Assembly (NCBI GenBank): GCA_002825515.1
Contig: PJET01000086.1
Span: 1-6,793, forward strand
Reading direction: 5' to 3'
Length of the DNA stretch: 6,793 nucleotides
Source of the DNA: Candidatus Thorarchaeota archaeon MP11T_1
GTDB lineage: Archaea; Asgardarchaeota; Thorarchaeia; Thorarchaeales; Thorarchaeaceae
The stretch's first letter is position 1; every line of letters begins with the position of its first letter. This document shows positions 1 to 6,793 of this stretch, one piece after another. Below the pieces are notes generated by a model. The model worked only from the letters and a program-made list of their open reading frames with translations, was not told the origin of the DNA and did not search any database. The translations under genes and the position numbers were made by a program.

Positions 1-3000
1 AAGATACCTGCTATGAGTAAATCTGCTCCTTGCAATGGATTACCACCTTGTGTTTGAATATTGATTGTGAATGTACCAGATTGAACATTGGGAACTTCAA
101 ATGATACAAGTGTTAGTATGTACTGACTTACTGTTCCTTCTGTCTGTGCAGGTACAGAATGTGTTATTCTCCCATCAGTATCTATATAGTAGTAATACCG
201 ATCTGTACCATTGTAATCCAGCCACACAGTACGAAACATAATTGGATTGCCCTCTGGATCACGGAAATATGCCTCTATAGTAAAGCCTTGTCCAGGATCC
301 ACCCGAGATGGGGTCGAAGTGAAGACAACATCAGTGAATATGTGAATTGAATTAGTAGATCGAGCTTGACTGGGATCAACAAAGGGCATGCCAAGATAAC
401 GTGCAGTGATATTGAAGAGGTCACTTCCACCGTCCCAAGAAAGTGGTAGAACGAGGTTGAATGTCATACCACTTGCGTTGGTGACTTGAAGATTGGCAAA
501 GAGTGTTGCACCAATGAGTAACCGGACCCACTCACCATTGAGATCATTGCTGTCGTCATCTTGAAGCTCGATATAGACTGAGAAGCTTTCTCCGGGCATT
601 ATTGAAACTAAATCTGTTTGAACAAAGACATCAGAGCCGATATAGACATCTATGAACCATTCTGTTGGACCAAATCGAAACTCATGGTCTGGCGAAATGA
701 CATGCACGCTGATGTTGTAGGTACCACGTGGCTGGAAATCTGGAACGATAAGTGTGATAGAATAACTACCATCTCCAGCTGTAGTATCTGTAACGGATGT
801 TGCTGTTCCATTTACTAATGCCTCGACAATAACTCCATTTGCTGCGAACCCGCCATCATTGAGTACATATCCTGTGATGACTATTGTTTCACCCCTGCTC
901 ACAATGGTGTCAGCAGGTTCTTCGTCCATGAAGACATCAACAATCTCAATCACAGTGACATCGCTGAAGAACGTAGTAATATCGGAGTTTCCAAAAGCAA
1001 TCGATGGAGGTCTGAATAGTGCATATCCTGAGTAGATTCTGGGGTCATAGCTGTAGGTCACTGAATGAATATAGCTGAATGCTCCCACTCCATTGGTTGC
1101 TTCTGTGGAGAGATGACTTCCGCCCCACCAGATTTCTACATCATAACCTATCATGGGAGTACCATTAGTGAACTGCAGAGTGCCTGAGAATGTTAAAGTG
1201 TCTTCCAGATAGATAAATGTGAGATCAACTGACGCGGTGAGGTCAACTGTGTAAATAGTTATCGTGATTGGAACACGAGGTGATTCACCAAAAGTGGCAT
1301 AGCCAACAGGATTGATGTACGCCCATACTTCTCGAGGACCAAGAAGACCCATGTCATCAGGGATTGGGTATAGGTATGTGAACCTGCCACTGGAGTCTGT
1401 CAGAAAGTTCAACACAAACCAATCGTAAGCGCCAAAATAATCACCCCAGTAGAAATCAACAGGCGAATTCGCATATGGTGTTCCATTGTCCCATGTGACT
1501 CTACCGGATATGTTCAATACCTGGTCAAGATAGACTATCGTTGGGGTGACGGAAAACTCTGGCCAGAGATATCCAGGTGCAACGACCTCGATCTGGGGCA
1601 ATGCAAACGATGAGTCCGCTATCCATGGATAGAGAGAGTTGAATTCGACAAACAGGTTATAGAACCCTGGGGCGATCGTTCCAGGTATGTCCCAGCTGAG
1701 TGTAAATGAACCATCTGAGGCGGTCACATCGGTAGTTCTTGTGGTTCCAAATAGTGTCAGTTCAACTGTTGCGCCGCTGTAAGGAAGAATAGGCAGTACA
1801 TACTCAAGATTACCAGTAACAATCACAGTTTCACCAATCCTGTATAATACCACAGGTAGATTGACTGATGTGAAAGTTGTCTGCCACTGACTCAGTGTGA
1901 GGATGTTATGAACAGACTCATTTGACGCATGAAACACTGTGCCGCCATAGATGCCATAGACCTCAATACCAGTCCGCACTGTGTCCCAACTCATTCCGGA
2001 GTAGTATAGATCAGCCTGACCAGTACCATCAGTTATGACATCGCCTAACCATGGAAGTGGCAAAGTCCCGTTGTTCCAGAAGAGAGAAACCGTTGCACCT
2101 GAGAGTGCAGTGCTATTATGTGCGAAGTAAGCGTAAACATGAACGGTTAACGTTTCATTCTGCATTACCGGGTTGGGGTTGATTGTCACTTCGAGATTAA
2201 TTGCGTACTTGATTCGAGTGATATCAAAGTATGTAACCGTATCATTGTTCAGAGGGTTCGAACTAATGTATAGAGCTCGGAAGTAGTAAACACCATCATC
2301 ATATGTCGCAAAGCCAAGTGATGTAAGGAAGCCTCCTGTTGAGTTCGTTGTTGGGTTGTCAATATCATACCAGTCAGAAACATCCCAAAATTGTATCAGT
2401 ACCTCCTCACCTGCAAGGGGAGGTGCACCACCAAGATACGTTAGAACACCTTGAATGTCGAAAAGTGTTTCATCCACATATAGCTGAGTCGGTACTGAAA
2501 TTGAAATCTCAAGGTAGTATCTCTGAAGTTGTATCTGTGGTGCAATTGAACTGAAAGCGTCATCATAAATGGGGGTCCAGGAGGTCCAGTTGACATTCAC
2601 ATCAATGAACCCGGGTTCATCTTGTGTAGGTGAACAATTGTAGAACATTTGATAGTTTCCAGATGCATCAGTAGTCTTTACGTAGACAAATGTTCCAGTA
2701 GCATTAATCCAATGAATGTAGACCGTTTCAAATGGGATTGGAGTTCCATTTGAGAATTGGAGATTACCGTATAGACGAATAGTATCGTTCAGATAATAGG
2801 TTGTGAAGTCTTCTTGAATTGAAATGAGAGTTCCCGTGGCCTCAACTAATAGGTCCTCATGGAAGGACTCACCATCGTAAACAGTGTAGTACGGTGAGGA
2901 ATAGTTTGCCCAGATGTAGACCAGTTCAGTTGCCTGTCCGATTGGAATTGTATACTGATGGAGATAGCCACCCGTTGAGTTGGTAATCACACTTCCAATA

Positions 3001-5717
3001 TAGAAGACACCAGTACTGTTCTGCAACCAGAAATCGACCCATTCATTGGCCAGTGGATAGGCAAACTCTGAGAGCTGAAGGACTCCCTCAATATCAACTG
3101 GTTGAAGAAGATAGACTGGGTCTGGAGTTACAAAGATTGGGTCCAGTGACACATCTAATTTCTTCACGTTTGTGAAGCGGTGAATCGATTCTGAGTCAGC
3201 AAGGGTAGGTTCCATTGATGTGAAGTTAGCCCAGTATTCGATTGGTCCTTCATCAGAAACAAGCACCGTGTAGTTGAGCTCAAAGTAACCATCAGAGGCT
3301 GTTAGTACTGAGCCTAGATGAACGAGTGACCCATTGTTCCAATAGATATCGACCCAACGACCACCAACACCTGTACCATTTGCTACATGAGTCAGGTATC
3401 CATAGAGCGTTATGTTCTCACTTACATAGAGTGGGTCGAAGACTTGATTGATCCAGAGATTTGTTCCACTCGAGCCAACATCAACTGGAATAGAGATGCT
3501 CCAGTTACCAGCAATGAGTGGCCACGGAGAAGTCCAGTTAGCCCGTGCATAGTATATACCATCGGGTTGAGTCACAGGAATAGCGTAGCTCCACTGGAAA
3601 CCTCCAGTGGAATTCAGTGCTTGTGTAGAGTTGGCTTGCGAATGAAAGAAGGTCCCCACGAACTGACCTATAGGAAGTACTGTACCATTTAGTAGATATG
3701 CGACACCATCGTAGTAGATTGTCTGTCCGGCAGCAACAGTAGTGGGATACACATTCAGGTCGAACCCTACACGACCCCATACTGTAACTGTAGAGTTGTC
3801 ACTGGAGCGCGCTTCATTCAACCTTGGAATGCCATATTGGTCCCAGTCCCCAAGGTACCATGACCAGACTTCATGACTGCCCACAGTCATTCTTGATAGG
3901 TCCATTGGATCAACATAGATGTCTAGTTCATAGTAGCCATACTCGTCTATGGATGCATTTCCCATGAATGAGTTGTCCCAGTAGATTCCAATATTCCTGT
4001 TGTCGTGCTTCGAGCTATTGACCGGTACTCCGCTCACCTTCATTGTTCCATAGACATGGACTGTGTCCTCCCAGTATGCAATATGAGTGTCAACACCCTG
4101 ACTGACATTAAGATCTCTTATTTCACTGATGACGAATCCATCAGTTCTGGAGATTGGTGCTTGAGATGCATAAGGATCTGGTGTTCCTACCGCATAAATC
4201 GATGTTCGATTTGTGATTGAGAATGTCCCAGCATTCCAAGTGGCGGACATGATATGATAGTCTACTGAGGCCCATGGTGGGAAGACATAGGTAATAGTGG
4301 CAATACCAATAGGATTGATAGTGGCGATACCTATGAACACAGAGTCGGTTTCATCATAGAAGGCGATTGGTTCAGGAGTCGTGACAGGAACTCCATCCAC
4401 GGTGATTGCAGCACTCAACTCAAAGGGGGTTCCAATCTGTTCCCAAGGTTGTCCATTTGTGGGCCAGACAAGGAGTTGTACATTTGGTGTTGGGGTGTTA
4501 GCAGGGTCCTCACCGCCCCCTGAGCCATCAGGTAGTACTGCAGGAATGACCTGAATCCACTCCCCTTGGGTGGCTCCTGACATTGGAATAAAGACCTCAG
4601 CCCAGAAAGCCATGTGTCTGACTTTGACTGTCCTAAAGTCATATACTGGGTCGGGGTCACCGACTGCATAGCCCATGGCTAAGCGAGCTGGAACTCCGAG
4701 ATACCGCATGAAAACACAGTATGCTGTGGCAAAGTCCATTGGAAGACCGCCACCTCGCTCGAGGAACCAATCAGTGACCTCCTGACCTTGAGGTCGGTCG
4801 CCTAAGGCTGCAGGATTGATTATGAGGTTGAATGTACTTTGGAAGTAGAGTTGTACAGCCATGGCCTTCTCATAGGCATTACTACCAACAGTAGAAAATT
4901 GACTGATGTTAGTGATGACTTCTGGAGTCAAGGCAGGTAGACCAAGGTAATCATCCATTCCCACAGCACCACTGCCAGGGAGTGCATTGGCAATGACGTT
5001 GTCTATGTCTTGGGTTTCGAAAGTGAGATCGAATGAAACTACGACTTCTTCACCAGTGGTTCCCTGAATGAATGGTGTAAAAAGAAGTGTTCCATACCTG
5101 TCAGTTTCTAAGTCATAGTCTATGAGACGACCAGTATCTTCGTATGGATTGCCCTCCGAATCAAAGCTCCATACTATGAATGAATTTTCAATCACGCGTA
5201 TTTCTGGAAAGAGGGAAGGAAGCTCAATTGTACCTACTGTGGCACCTGCAGTGGTGTTGAAAATCACCCTGTAAATCGGATTGGTTGCTTCACCGTATGA
5301 GATTAGTTGTGGTCCTGGGTCTACAGGCCAAGTTCCAATGTTGATTTTGCCCCAGTTTGCCCCATCATAATCGTCATACGCACCTACACGCCATAATTGG
5401 GGTGGGTCTCTCGGCGTTACTGTAAATATAACATCGTCTAAATGGTCAAGGAGATCATCTGGGAGTGGTTGTCCAATCAGACCATCAGTGTAATTGAAAT
5501 TATCAAACCAGTTGGTTCTTCCTCCAGCCCAATCTATATCATATGGCCAGGGTTGAACTTCATCGTATTCAGAATGCGGGTCATACTGTCGAACAGCACC
5601 GGATTGTACTATAATGAAGTTGTACGTTGCCCAAACGAGACTAGCGACTATGAATATTGCGCTGATGAGGGTAGTAAGACCCATCCTTCTTCGGGAAGAT
5701 TTTGTTGCGGCGCTCAC
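1..5717 (-). CDS. Giant membrane-anchored surface protein: degenerate transglutaminase-like domain plus about 14 Ig-like repeats (C-terminus outside window)
   Basis: The frame is open for 1905 codons and runs off the left edge. The GTG at 5717-5715 is preferred because GAGG at 5730-5727 lies 9 nt upstream. GTG at 5738 has no such motif and ATG at 5684 has its purine tract too close; an in-frame stop at 5762-5760 limits any extension. Residues 1-12 are basic (RRR at 9-11). Residues 13-37 are one hydrophobic helix, which predicts N-in/C-out topology. Residues 38-275 include LWRVGAYDDYDGANW from residue 108, like the segment preceding transglutaminase cores in TgpA-type proteins. Residues 280-395 resemble a transglutaminase core, and residues 412 to about 1890 are Ig-like modules. 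I count two cysteines (334 and 1028) and about 40 N-x-S/T sequons, which fits a glycosylated extracellular protein. The likely role is a surface stalk, adhesin or S-layer-associated structure; this is inference. No specific family name is recognised. Confidence 0.93.
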   Translation of the reverse strand, partial: MSAATKSSRRRMGLTTLISAIFIVASLVWATYNFIIVQSGAVRQYDPHSEYDEVQPWPYDIDWAGGRTNWFDNFNYTDGLIGQPLPDDLLDHLDDVIFTVTPRDPPQLWRVGAYDDYDGANWGKINIGTWPVDPGPQLISYGEATNPIYRVIFNTTAGATVGTIELPSLFPEIRVIENSFIVWSFDSEGNPYEDTGRLIDYDLETDRYGTLLFTPFIQGTTGEEVVVSFDLTFETQDIDNVIANALPGSGAVGMDDYLGLPALTPEVITNISQFSTVGSNAYEKAMAVQLYFQSTFNLIINPAALGDRPQGQEVTDWFLERGGGLPMDFATAYCVFMRYLGVPARLAMGYAVGDPDPVYDFRTVKVRHMAFWAEVFIPMSGATQGEWIQVIPAVLPDGSGGGEDPANTPTPNVQLLVWPTNGQPWEQIGTPFELSAAITVDGVPVTTPEPIAFYDETDSVFIGIATINPIGIATITYVFPPWASVDYHIMSATWNAGTFSITNRTSIYAVGTPDPYASQAPISRTDGFVISEIRDLNVSQGVDTHIAYWEDTVHVYGTMKVSGVPVNSSKHDNRNIGIYWDNSFMGNASIDEYGYYELDIYVDPMDLSRMTVGSHEVWSWYLGDWDQYGIPRLNEARSSDNSTVTVWGRVGFDLNVYPTTVAAGQTIYYDGVAYLLNGTVLPIGQFVGTFFHSQANSTQALNSTGGFQWSYAIPVTQPDGIYYARANWTSPWPLIAGNWSISIPVDVGSSGTNLWINQVFDPLYVSENITLYGYLTHVANGTGVGGRWVDIYWNNGSLVHLGSVLTASDGYFELNYTVLVSDEGPIEYWANFTSMEPTLADSESIHRFTNVKKLDVSLDPIFVTPDPVYLLQPVDIEGVLQLSEFAYPLANEWVDFWLQNSTGVFYIGSVITNSTGGYLHQYTIPIGQATELVYIWANYSSPYYTVYDGESFHEDLLVEATGTLISIQEDFTTYYLNDTIRLYGNLQFSNGTPIPFETVYIHWINATGTFVYVKTTDASGNYQMFYNCSPTQDEPGFIDVNVNWTSWTPIYDDAFSSIAPQIQLQRYYLEISISVPTQLYVDETLFDIQGVLTYLGGAPPLAGEEVLIQFWDVSDWYDIDNPTTNSTGGFLTSLGFATYDDGVYYFRALYISSNPLNNDTVTYFDITRIKYAINLEVTINPNPVMQNETLTVHVYAYFAHNSTALSGATVSLFWNNGTLPLPWLGDVITDGTGQADLYYSGMSWDTVRTGIEVYGIYGGTVFHASNESVHNILTLSQWQTTFTSVNLPVVLYRIGETVIVTGNLEYVLPILPYSGATVELTLFGTTRTTDVTASDGSFTLSWDIPGTIAPGFYNLFVEFNSLYPWIADSSFALPQIEVVAPGYLWPEFSVTPTIVYLDQVLNISGRVTWDNGTPYANSPVDFYWGDYFGAYDWFVLNFLTDSSGRFTYLYPIPDDMGLLGPREVWAYINPVGYATFGESPRVPITITIYTVDLTASVDLTFIYLEDTLTFSGTLQFTNGTPMIGYDVEIWWGGSHLSTEATNGVGAFSYIHSVTYSYDPRIYSGYALFRPPSIAFGNSDITTFFSDVTVIEIVDVFMDEEPADTIVSRGETIVITGYVLNDGGFAANGVIVEALVNGTATSVTDTTAGDGSYSITLIVPDFQPRGTYNISVHVISPDHEFRFGPTEWFIDVYIGSDVFVQTDLVSIMPGESFSVYIELQDDDSNDLNGEWVRLLIGATLFANLQVTNASGMTFNLVLPLSWDGGSDLFNITARYLGMPFVDPSQARSTNSIHIFTDVVFTSTPSRVDPGQGFTIEAYFRDPEGNPIMFRTVWLDYNGTDRYYYYIDTDGRITHSVPAQTEGTVSQYILTLVSFEVPNVQSGTFTINIQTQGGNPLQGADLLIAGI
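48..4484 (-). repeat. Tandem array of about 14 divergent Ig-like modules (protein-level repeat, about 105 residues per unit)
   Basis: The recurring pattern is [DEQ]-T-[LIV]-x-[LIV]-x-G-x-[LV]-x-[FY] then NGTP, then V-[DEY]-[IF]-[YHW]-W, then T-[NTD]-[SAD]-[ST]-G-[GNY]-[YF], and a closing tyrosine- or tryptophan-rich strand. Anchor residues fall near 434, 552, 668, 768, 873, 976, 1083, 1188, 1295, 1396, 1505, 1608, 1710 and 1810, a spacing of 100-118 residues, or about 315 bp at the later units. The first unit is the least certain. The pattern is that of beta-sandwich modules in the Ig-like, carboxypeptidase-regulatory-like or macroglobulin MG-like range. The units are too diverged for obvious DNA identity, so this is an old expansion and not a recent slippage product. 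The array would make an elongated rod. Confidence 0.85.
4533..4880 (-). other. Transglutaminase-like domain lacking the Cys-His-Asp triad (within the giant surface protein)
   Basis: This spans about residues 280-395 of the giant protein. The fold signature is clear. A helix (AYEKAMAVQLYFQSTFN) leads to a GGG turn, then DFATAYCVFMRYLGVPAR followed by MGY, then an FWAEVFIP strand and EWIQVIP. In active members the order is G-x-C-x-D-F-A, R-x-x-G-I-P-A-R, H-x-W-x-E and W-x-x-x-D-P. Here the expected Cys is Pro326, the expected His is Ala370 and the expected Asp is Ile391, while the structural D-F-A, G-V-P-A-R, W-A-E and W...P residues are kept. The nearest candidates for substitution are Cys334, two turns further along the helix, and His368, two residues before the usual site. 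The domain is therefore probably non-catalytic and used for binding or structure. The alignment was done by eye. Confidence 0.82.
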
Positions 5718-5726
5718 TGGATTAGT

Positions 5727-5730
5727 CCTC
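5727..5730 (-). promoter_or_regulatory. Shine-Dalgarno motif for the surface-protein gene
   Basis: GAGG on the minus strand ends 9 nt before the GTG at 5717. This is the same spacing as at the HD-domain gene, and it decides the start of the giant gene over the GTG at 5738 and the ATG at 5684. Confidence 0.6.
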
Positions 5731-5925
5731 TCGTTCACCAATTGGGGGAGTTTGGCGTGTCATGTAACTCACGGTGGATGCAAGTTACTCTCAAACGTCC
5801 TTTCCTAGCAATTAAAGGGTTGTTCAGCTGAATCCAATCTTGTTTATCGAAAGTAACATGACTCATGAAATGTCTGCAAATCACAAAATTTGGTCGCAAA
5901 AATAAAGACAACTGGAGTGCAAAAC

Positions 5926-5930
5926 AGGAG
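5926..5930 (+). promoter_or_regulatory. Shine-Dalgarno motif for the HD-domain gene
   Basis: AGGAG lies 9 nt before the ATG at 5940. The longer frame starting at the ATG at 5865 has no comparable motif, so this site argues that translation begins at 5940. Confidence 0.7.
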
Positions 5931-5939
5931 TTCAATACG

Positions 5940-6524
5940 ATGGAATCAAGTCATGGAGTGATTGAGGAGCATATTAGAGAGTTTCTAGAAGAGAGTAACA
6001 AGGGAGCTCATACTTTAGATCACACAAAGAGAGTCTATGCCTTGTCCATCAGGATTGGCAAGCAACTGGGGGCGGATCTAAAGGTGTTAGGAGCAGCAGC
6101 GCTTCTCCATGATATTGGCCGTTCAAAGGAGATCGAGAGTGGAGTTTCTCACTCGATACTTTCAGGGAAGATGAGTCAAGACATTCTGAGAAACACAGGT
6201 TACGATGAGGATGAAATCGGGAGGGTTGTAGACGCAATTAGAACCCACAGATTTAGTGAGGGACTTGAGCCAAACTCACTTGAGGGCAGAATACTGAGTG
6301 ATGTTGACAAGCTTGATGCCATGGGAGCAATCGGAGTGTTTCGTGCAATTGCACAGGCTGAAAAAACGGGGGTAGGATTTGAAGGATTTCTTAGTCACGC
6401 AGACGAGAAGCTGCTTAGATTGAAAGACCTCATGTACACTGAAGAAGCAAAAAGATTAGCAGAAGAACGTCATAAGACCATAGAAGCCTTCGTGTTGCAG
6501 CTGAGAAATGATCTTCAGTTGTGA
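5940..6524 (+). CDS. HD-superfamily metal-dependent phosphohydrolase (COG1418-like)
   Basis: This is a complete cytoplasmic protein of 194 residues, typical for the stand-alone family. The HD set is intact: H24 and H28 (HTLDH), H57-D58 in LLHDIGR, H71, H103 in IRTHRF, and D121, D123 and D126 in the SDVDKLDAMGAIG motif. These positions match the metal ligands and general-acid/base residues of HD-domain phosphohydrolases, which hydrolyse phosphate esters of nucleotides or related molecules at a divalent-metal centre. The substrate cannot be read from the sequence. The C-terminal third (about 140-194) is helical, charged and lysine/glutamate rich (EEAKRLAEERHKTIEAF). The start at 5940 is chosen for its AGGAG motif and because family similarity begins about here; an upstream ATG at 5865 would add 25 unconserved-looking residues. 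The gene diverges from the surface-protein gene and ends 2 bp from the converging CYTH gene, so it is probably monocistronic. There is no signal peptide or membrane segment. Confidence 0.93.
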   Translation: MESSHGVIEEHIREFLEESNKGAHTLDHTKRVYALSIRIGKQLGADLKVLGAAALLHDIGRSKEIESGVSHSILSGKMSQDILRNTGYDEDEIGRVVDAIRTHRFSEGLEPNSLEGRILSDVDKLDAMGAIGVFRAIAQAEKTGVGFEGFLSHADEKLLRLKDLMYTEEAKRLAEERHKTIEAFVLQLRNDLQL

Positions 6525-6526
6525 GG

Positions 6527-6793
6527 TCAACGCTTCGTTTGTTCCAAATAGAGCCATAGATAGGAATCTCTAACAGACTGGTCGGGGTCAATGCCAAGTT
6601 CTTCAAGCAGTTCAAAGATGATCTTCTTCGCTGACTCCATCGTCCTCTTCTCATGCGCGATGAATTCGAGTTCTAGATAGTGCCCAACATGCTCAACATC
6701 ATCAATACTGATAGTGATGTCACGAAGGCTGTAAAAAGTCCGTTTCTTCTTGATTGTAGCAACAGGTTTGAAGCCAAGGTTTTCAAGAATAGG
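6527..6793 (-). CDS. CYTH-domain protein, class IV adenylate cyclase (CyaB)-like, C-terminal half only
   Basis: The frame enters from the right edge and ends at TGA 6529-6527, giving 88 residues. CyaB/thiamine-triphosphatase (CYTH) proteins are usually about 170-190 residues, so roughly half is present. Family landmarks, numbered from the first visible residue, are GF at 7-8, the basic strand KKKR at 15-18, ISIDDVEHVGHYLELE at 28-43 (the strand-turn-strand carrying an acidic E-L-E pair), a helix at 52-66, and the terminal RDSYLWLYLE at 75-84, matching the C-terminal SYLELL-type motif of CyaB-like proteins. The N-terminal ExExK motif needed for metal and triphosphate binding lies beyond the edge. 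CYTH proteins act on triphosphate-containing substrates inside a beta-barrel tunnel. Whether this one cyclises ATP, cleaves an inorganic or thiamine triphosphate, or does something else cannot be decided here. It faces the HD-domain gene tail to tail. Confidence 0.88.
   Translation of the reverse strand, partial: PILENLGFKPVATIKKKRTFYSLRDITISIDDVEHVGHYLELEFIAHEKRTMESAKKIIFELLEELGIDPDQSVRDSYLWLYLEQTKR

Larger units (their letters stand above)
5718..5939. promoter_or_regulatory. Divergent intergenic region between the surface-protein and HD-protein genes
   Basis: These 222 bp separate two genes transcribed away from each other and must hold both promoters. TATA-like A/T tracts occur at 5817-5810 on the minus strand (CTTTAATT) and at 5841-5847 on the plus strand (TGTTTAT). 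Each would place a start site about 25 nt downstream and leave a leader of about 70 nt carrying the Shine-Dalgarno motif. A second plus-strand tract at 5898-5907 is too close to the start to leave the ribosome binding site in the transcript. None matches a strong archaeal TATA/BRE consensus. An inverted repeat GTAACT (5764-5769) / AGTTAC (5783-5788) lies between them, with a further GTAAC at 5853-5857. Short open frames across this stretch show no coding character. Confidence 0.4.

Noticed and set aside
3387..3780. Open frames of 101 codons (plus) and 80 codons (minus, other frame) inside the giant gene
   Set aside because: Both overlap Ig-like modules whose frame is continuous and patterned. 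Their translations are low-quality mixtures of Cys, Trp and Arg typical of shadow frames.
4293..4331. Two near-identical 15-bp segments 24 bp apart (AATAGTGGCAATACC and GATAGTGGCGATACC)
   Set aside because: They encode the short repeated peptide IGIATI in a beta-strand-rich linker. This is a small in-frame duplication, not a mobile or regulatory element.
4415..4669. Minus-strand open frame of 84 codons in a different frame from the giant gene
   Set aside because: It overlaps the transglutaminase-like domain, where the main frame has clear motifs, and has no domain of its own.
5442..5831. Plus-strand open frame of 129 codons
   Set aside because: It is antisense to the N-terminal membrane anchor and the following domain of the giant protein, has no recognisable domain, and extends into the intergenic region.
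5735..5935. Minus-strand open frame of 66 codons upstream of the giant gene
   Set aside because: It fills the divergent intergenic region, overlaps the start of the giant gene in another frame and shows no motif or ribosome binding site.
5865..5939. N-terminal extension of the HD-domain protein from the ATG at 5865
   Set aside because: The extra 25 residues lack family character and have no ribosome binding site, while AGGAG sits 9 nt before the ATG at 5940.
1..6793. RNA genes, CRISPR arrays, insertion sequences or attachment sites
   Set aside because: No tRNA-like cloverleaf, regularly spaced DNA repeat, transposase motif or terminal inverted repeat was seen, and coding sequence covers nearly the whole window.

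Overview
The window holds three genes: two run on the minus strand and one on the plus strand. The organism is most likely an archaeon. Evidence for this is a giant, cysteine-poor, sequon-rich exported protein built from Ig-like repeats behind a transglutaminase-like domain, Shine-Dalgarno motifs 9 nt before the starts, and a CyaB-type CYTH protein beside an HD-domain phosphohydrolase. The style of the large protein and the mid-40s GC content (judged by eye) recall Asgard archaea such as Thorarchaeota, but this is inference and no marker gene is present.

Positions 1-5717 (minus strand) are one uninterrupted reading frame of 1905 codons that leaves the window without a stop. I read it from the reverse complement and found no frameshift. 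It encodes an N-terminal basic segment and one membrane anchor, an extracytoplasmic domain with a WR...YDxYDG..W motif, a transglutaminase-like domain at about residues 280-395, and then about 14 divergent Ig-like modules of 100-118 residues. By eye alignment the transglutaminase-like domain lacks all three catalytic residues (Cys, His and Asp positions read Pro, Ala and Ile), so it looks like a pseudo-enzyme. The protein probably forms a long glycosylated stalk or bridge on the cell surface.

Positions 5718-5939 form a divergent intergenic region with weak promoter-like A/T tracts, a small inverted repeat and good ribosome binding sites for both flanking genes.

Positions 5940-6524 (plus strand) encode a complete 194-residue HD-superfamily phosphohydrolase of the COG1418 type with an intact metal-binding set. 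It converges, with a gap of only 2 bp, on a minus-strand gene (6527-6793, partial) encoding the C-terminal half of a CyaB/class IV adenylate cyclase-like CYTH protein. The two small cytoplasmic proteins both belong to phosphate-ester or triphosphate-handling families, but they are not in one operon and nothing in the sequence ties them to the surface protein.
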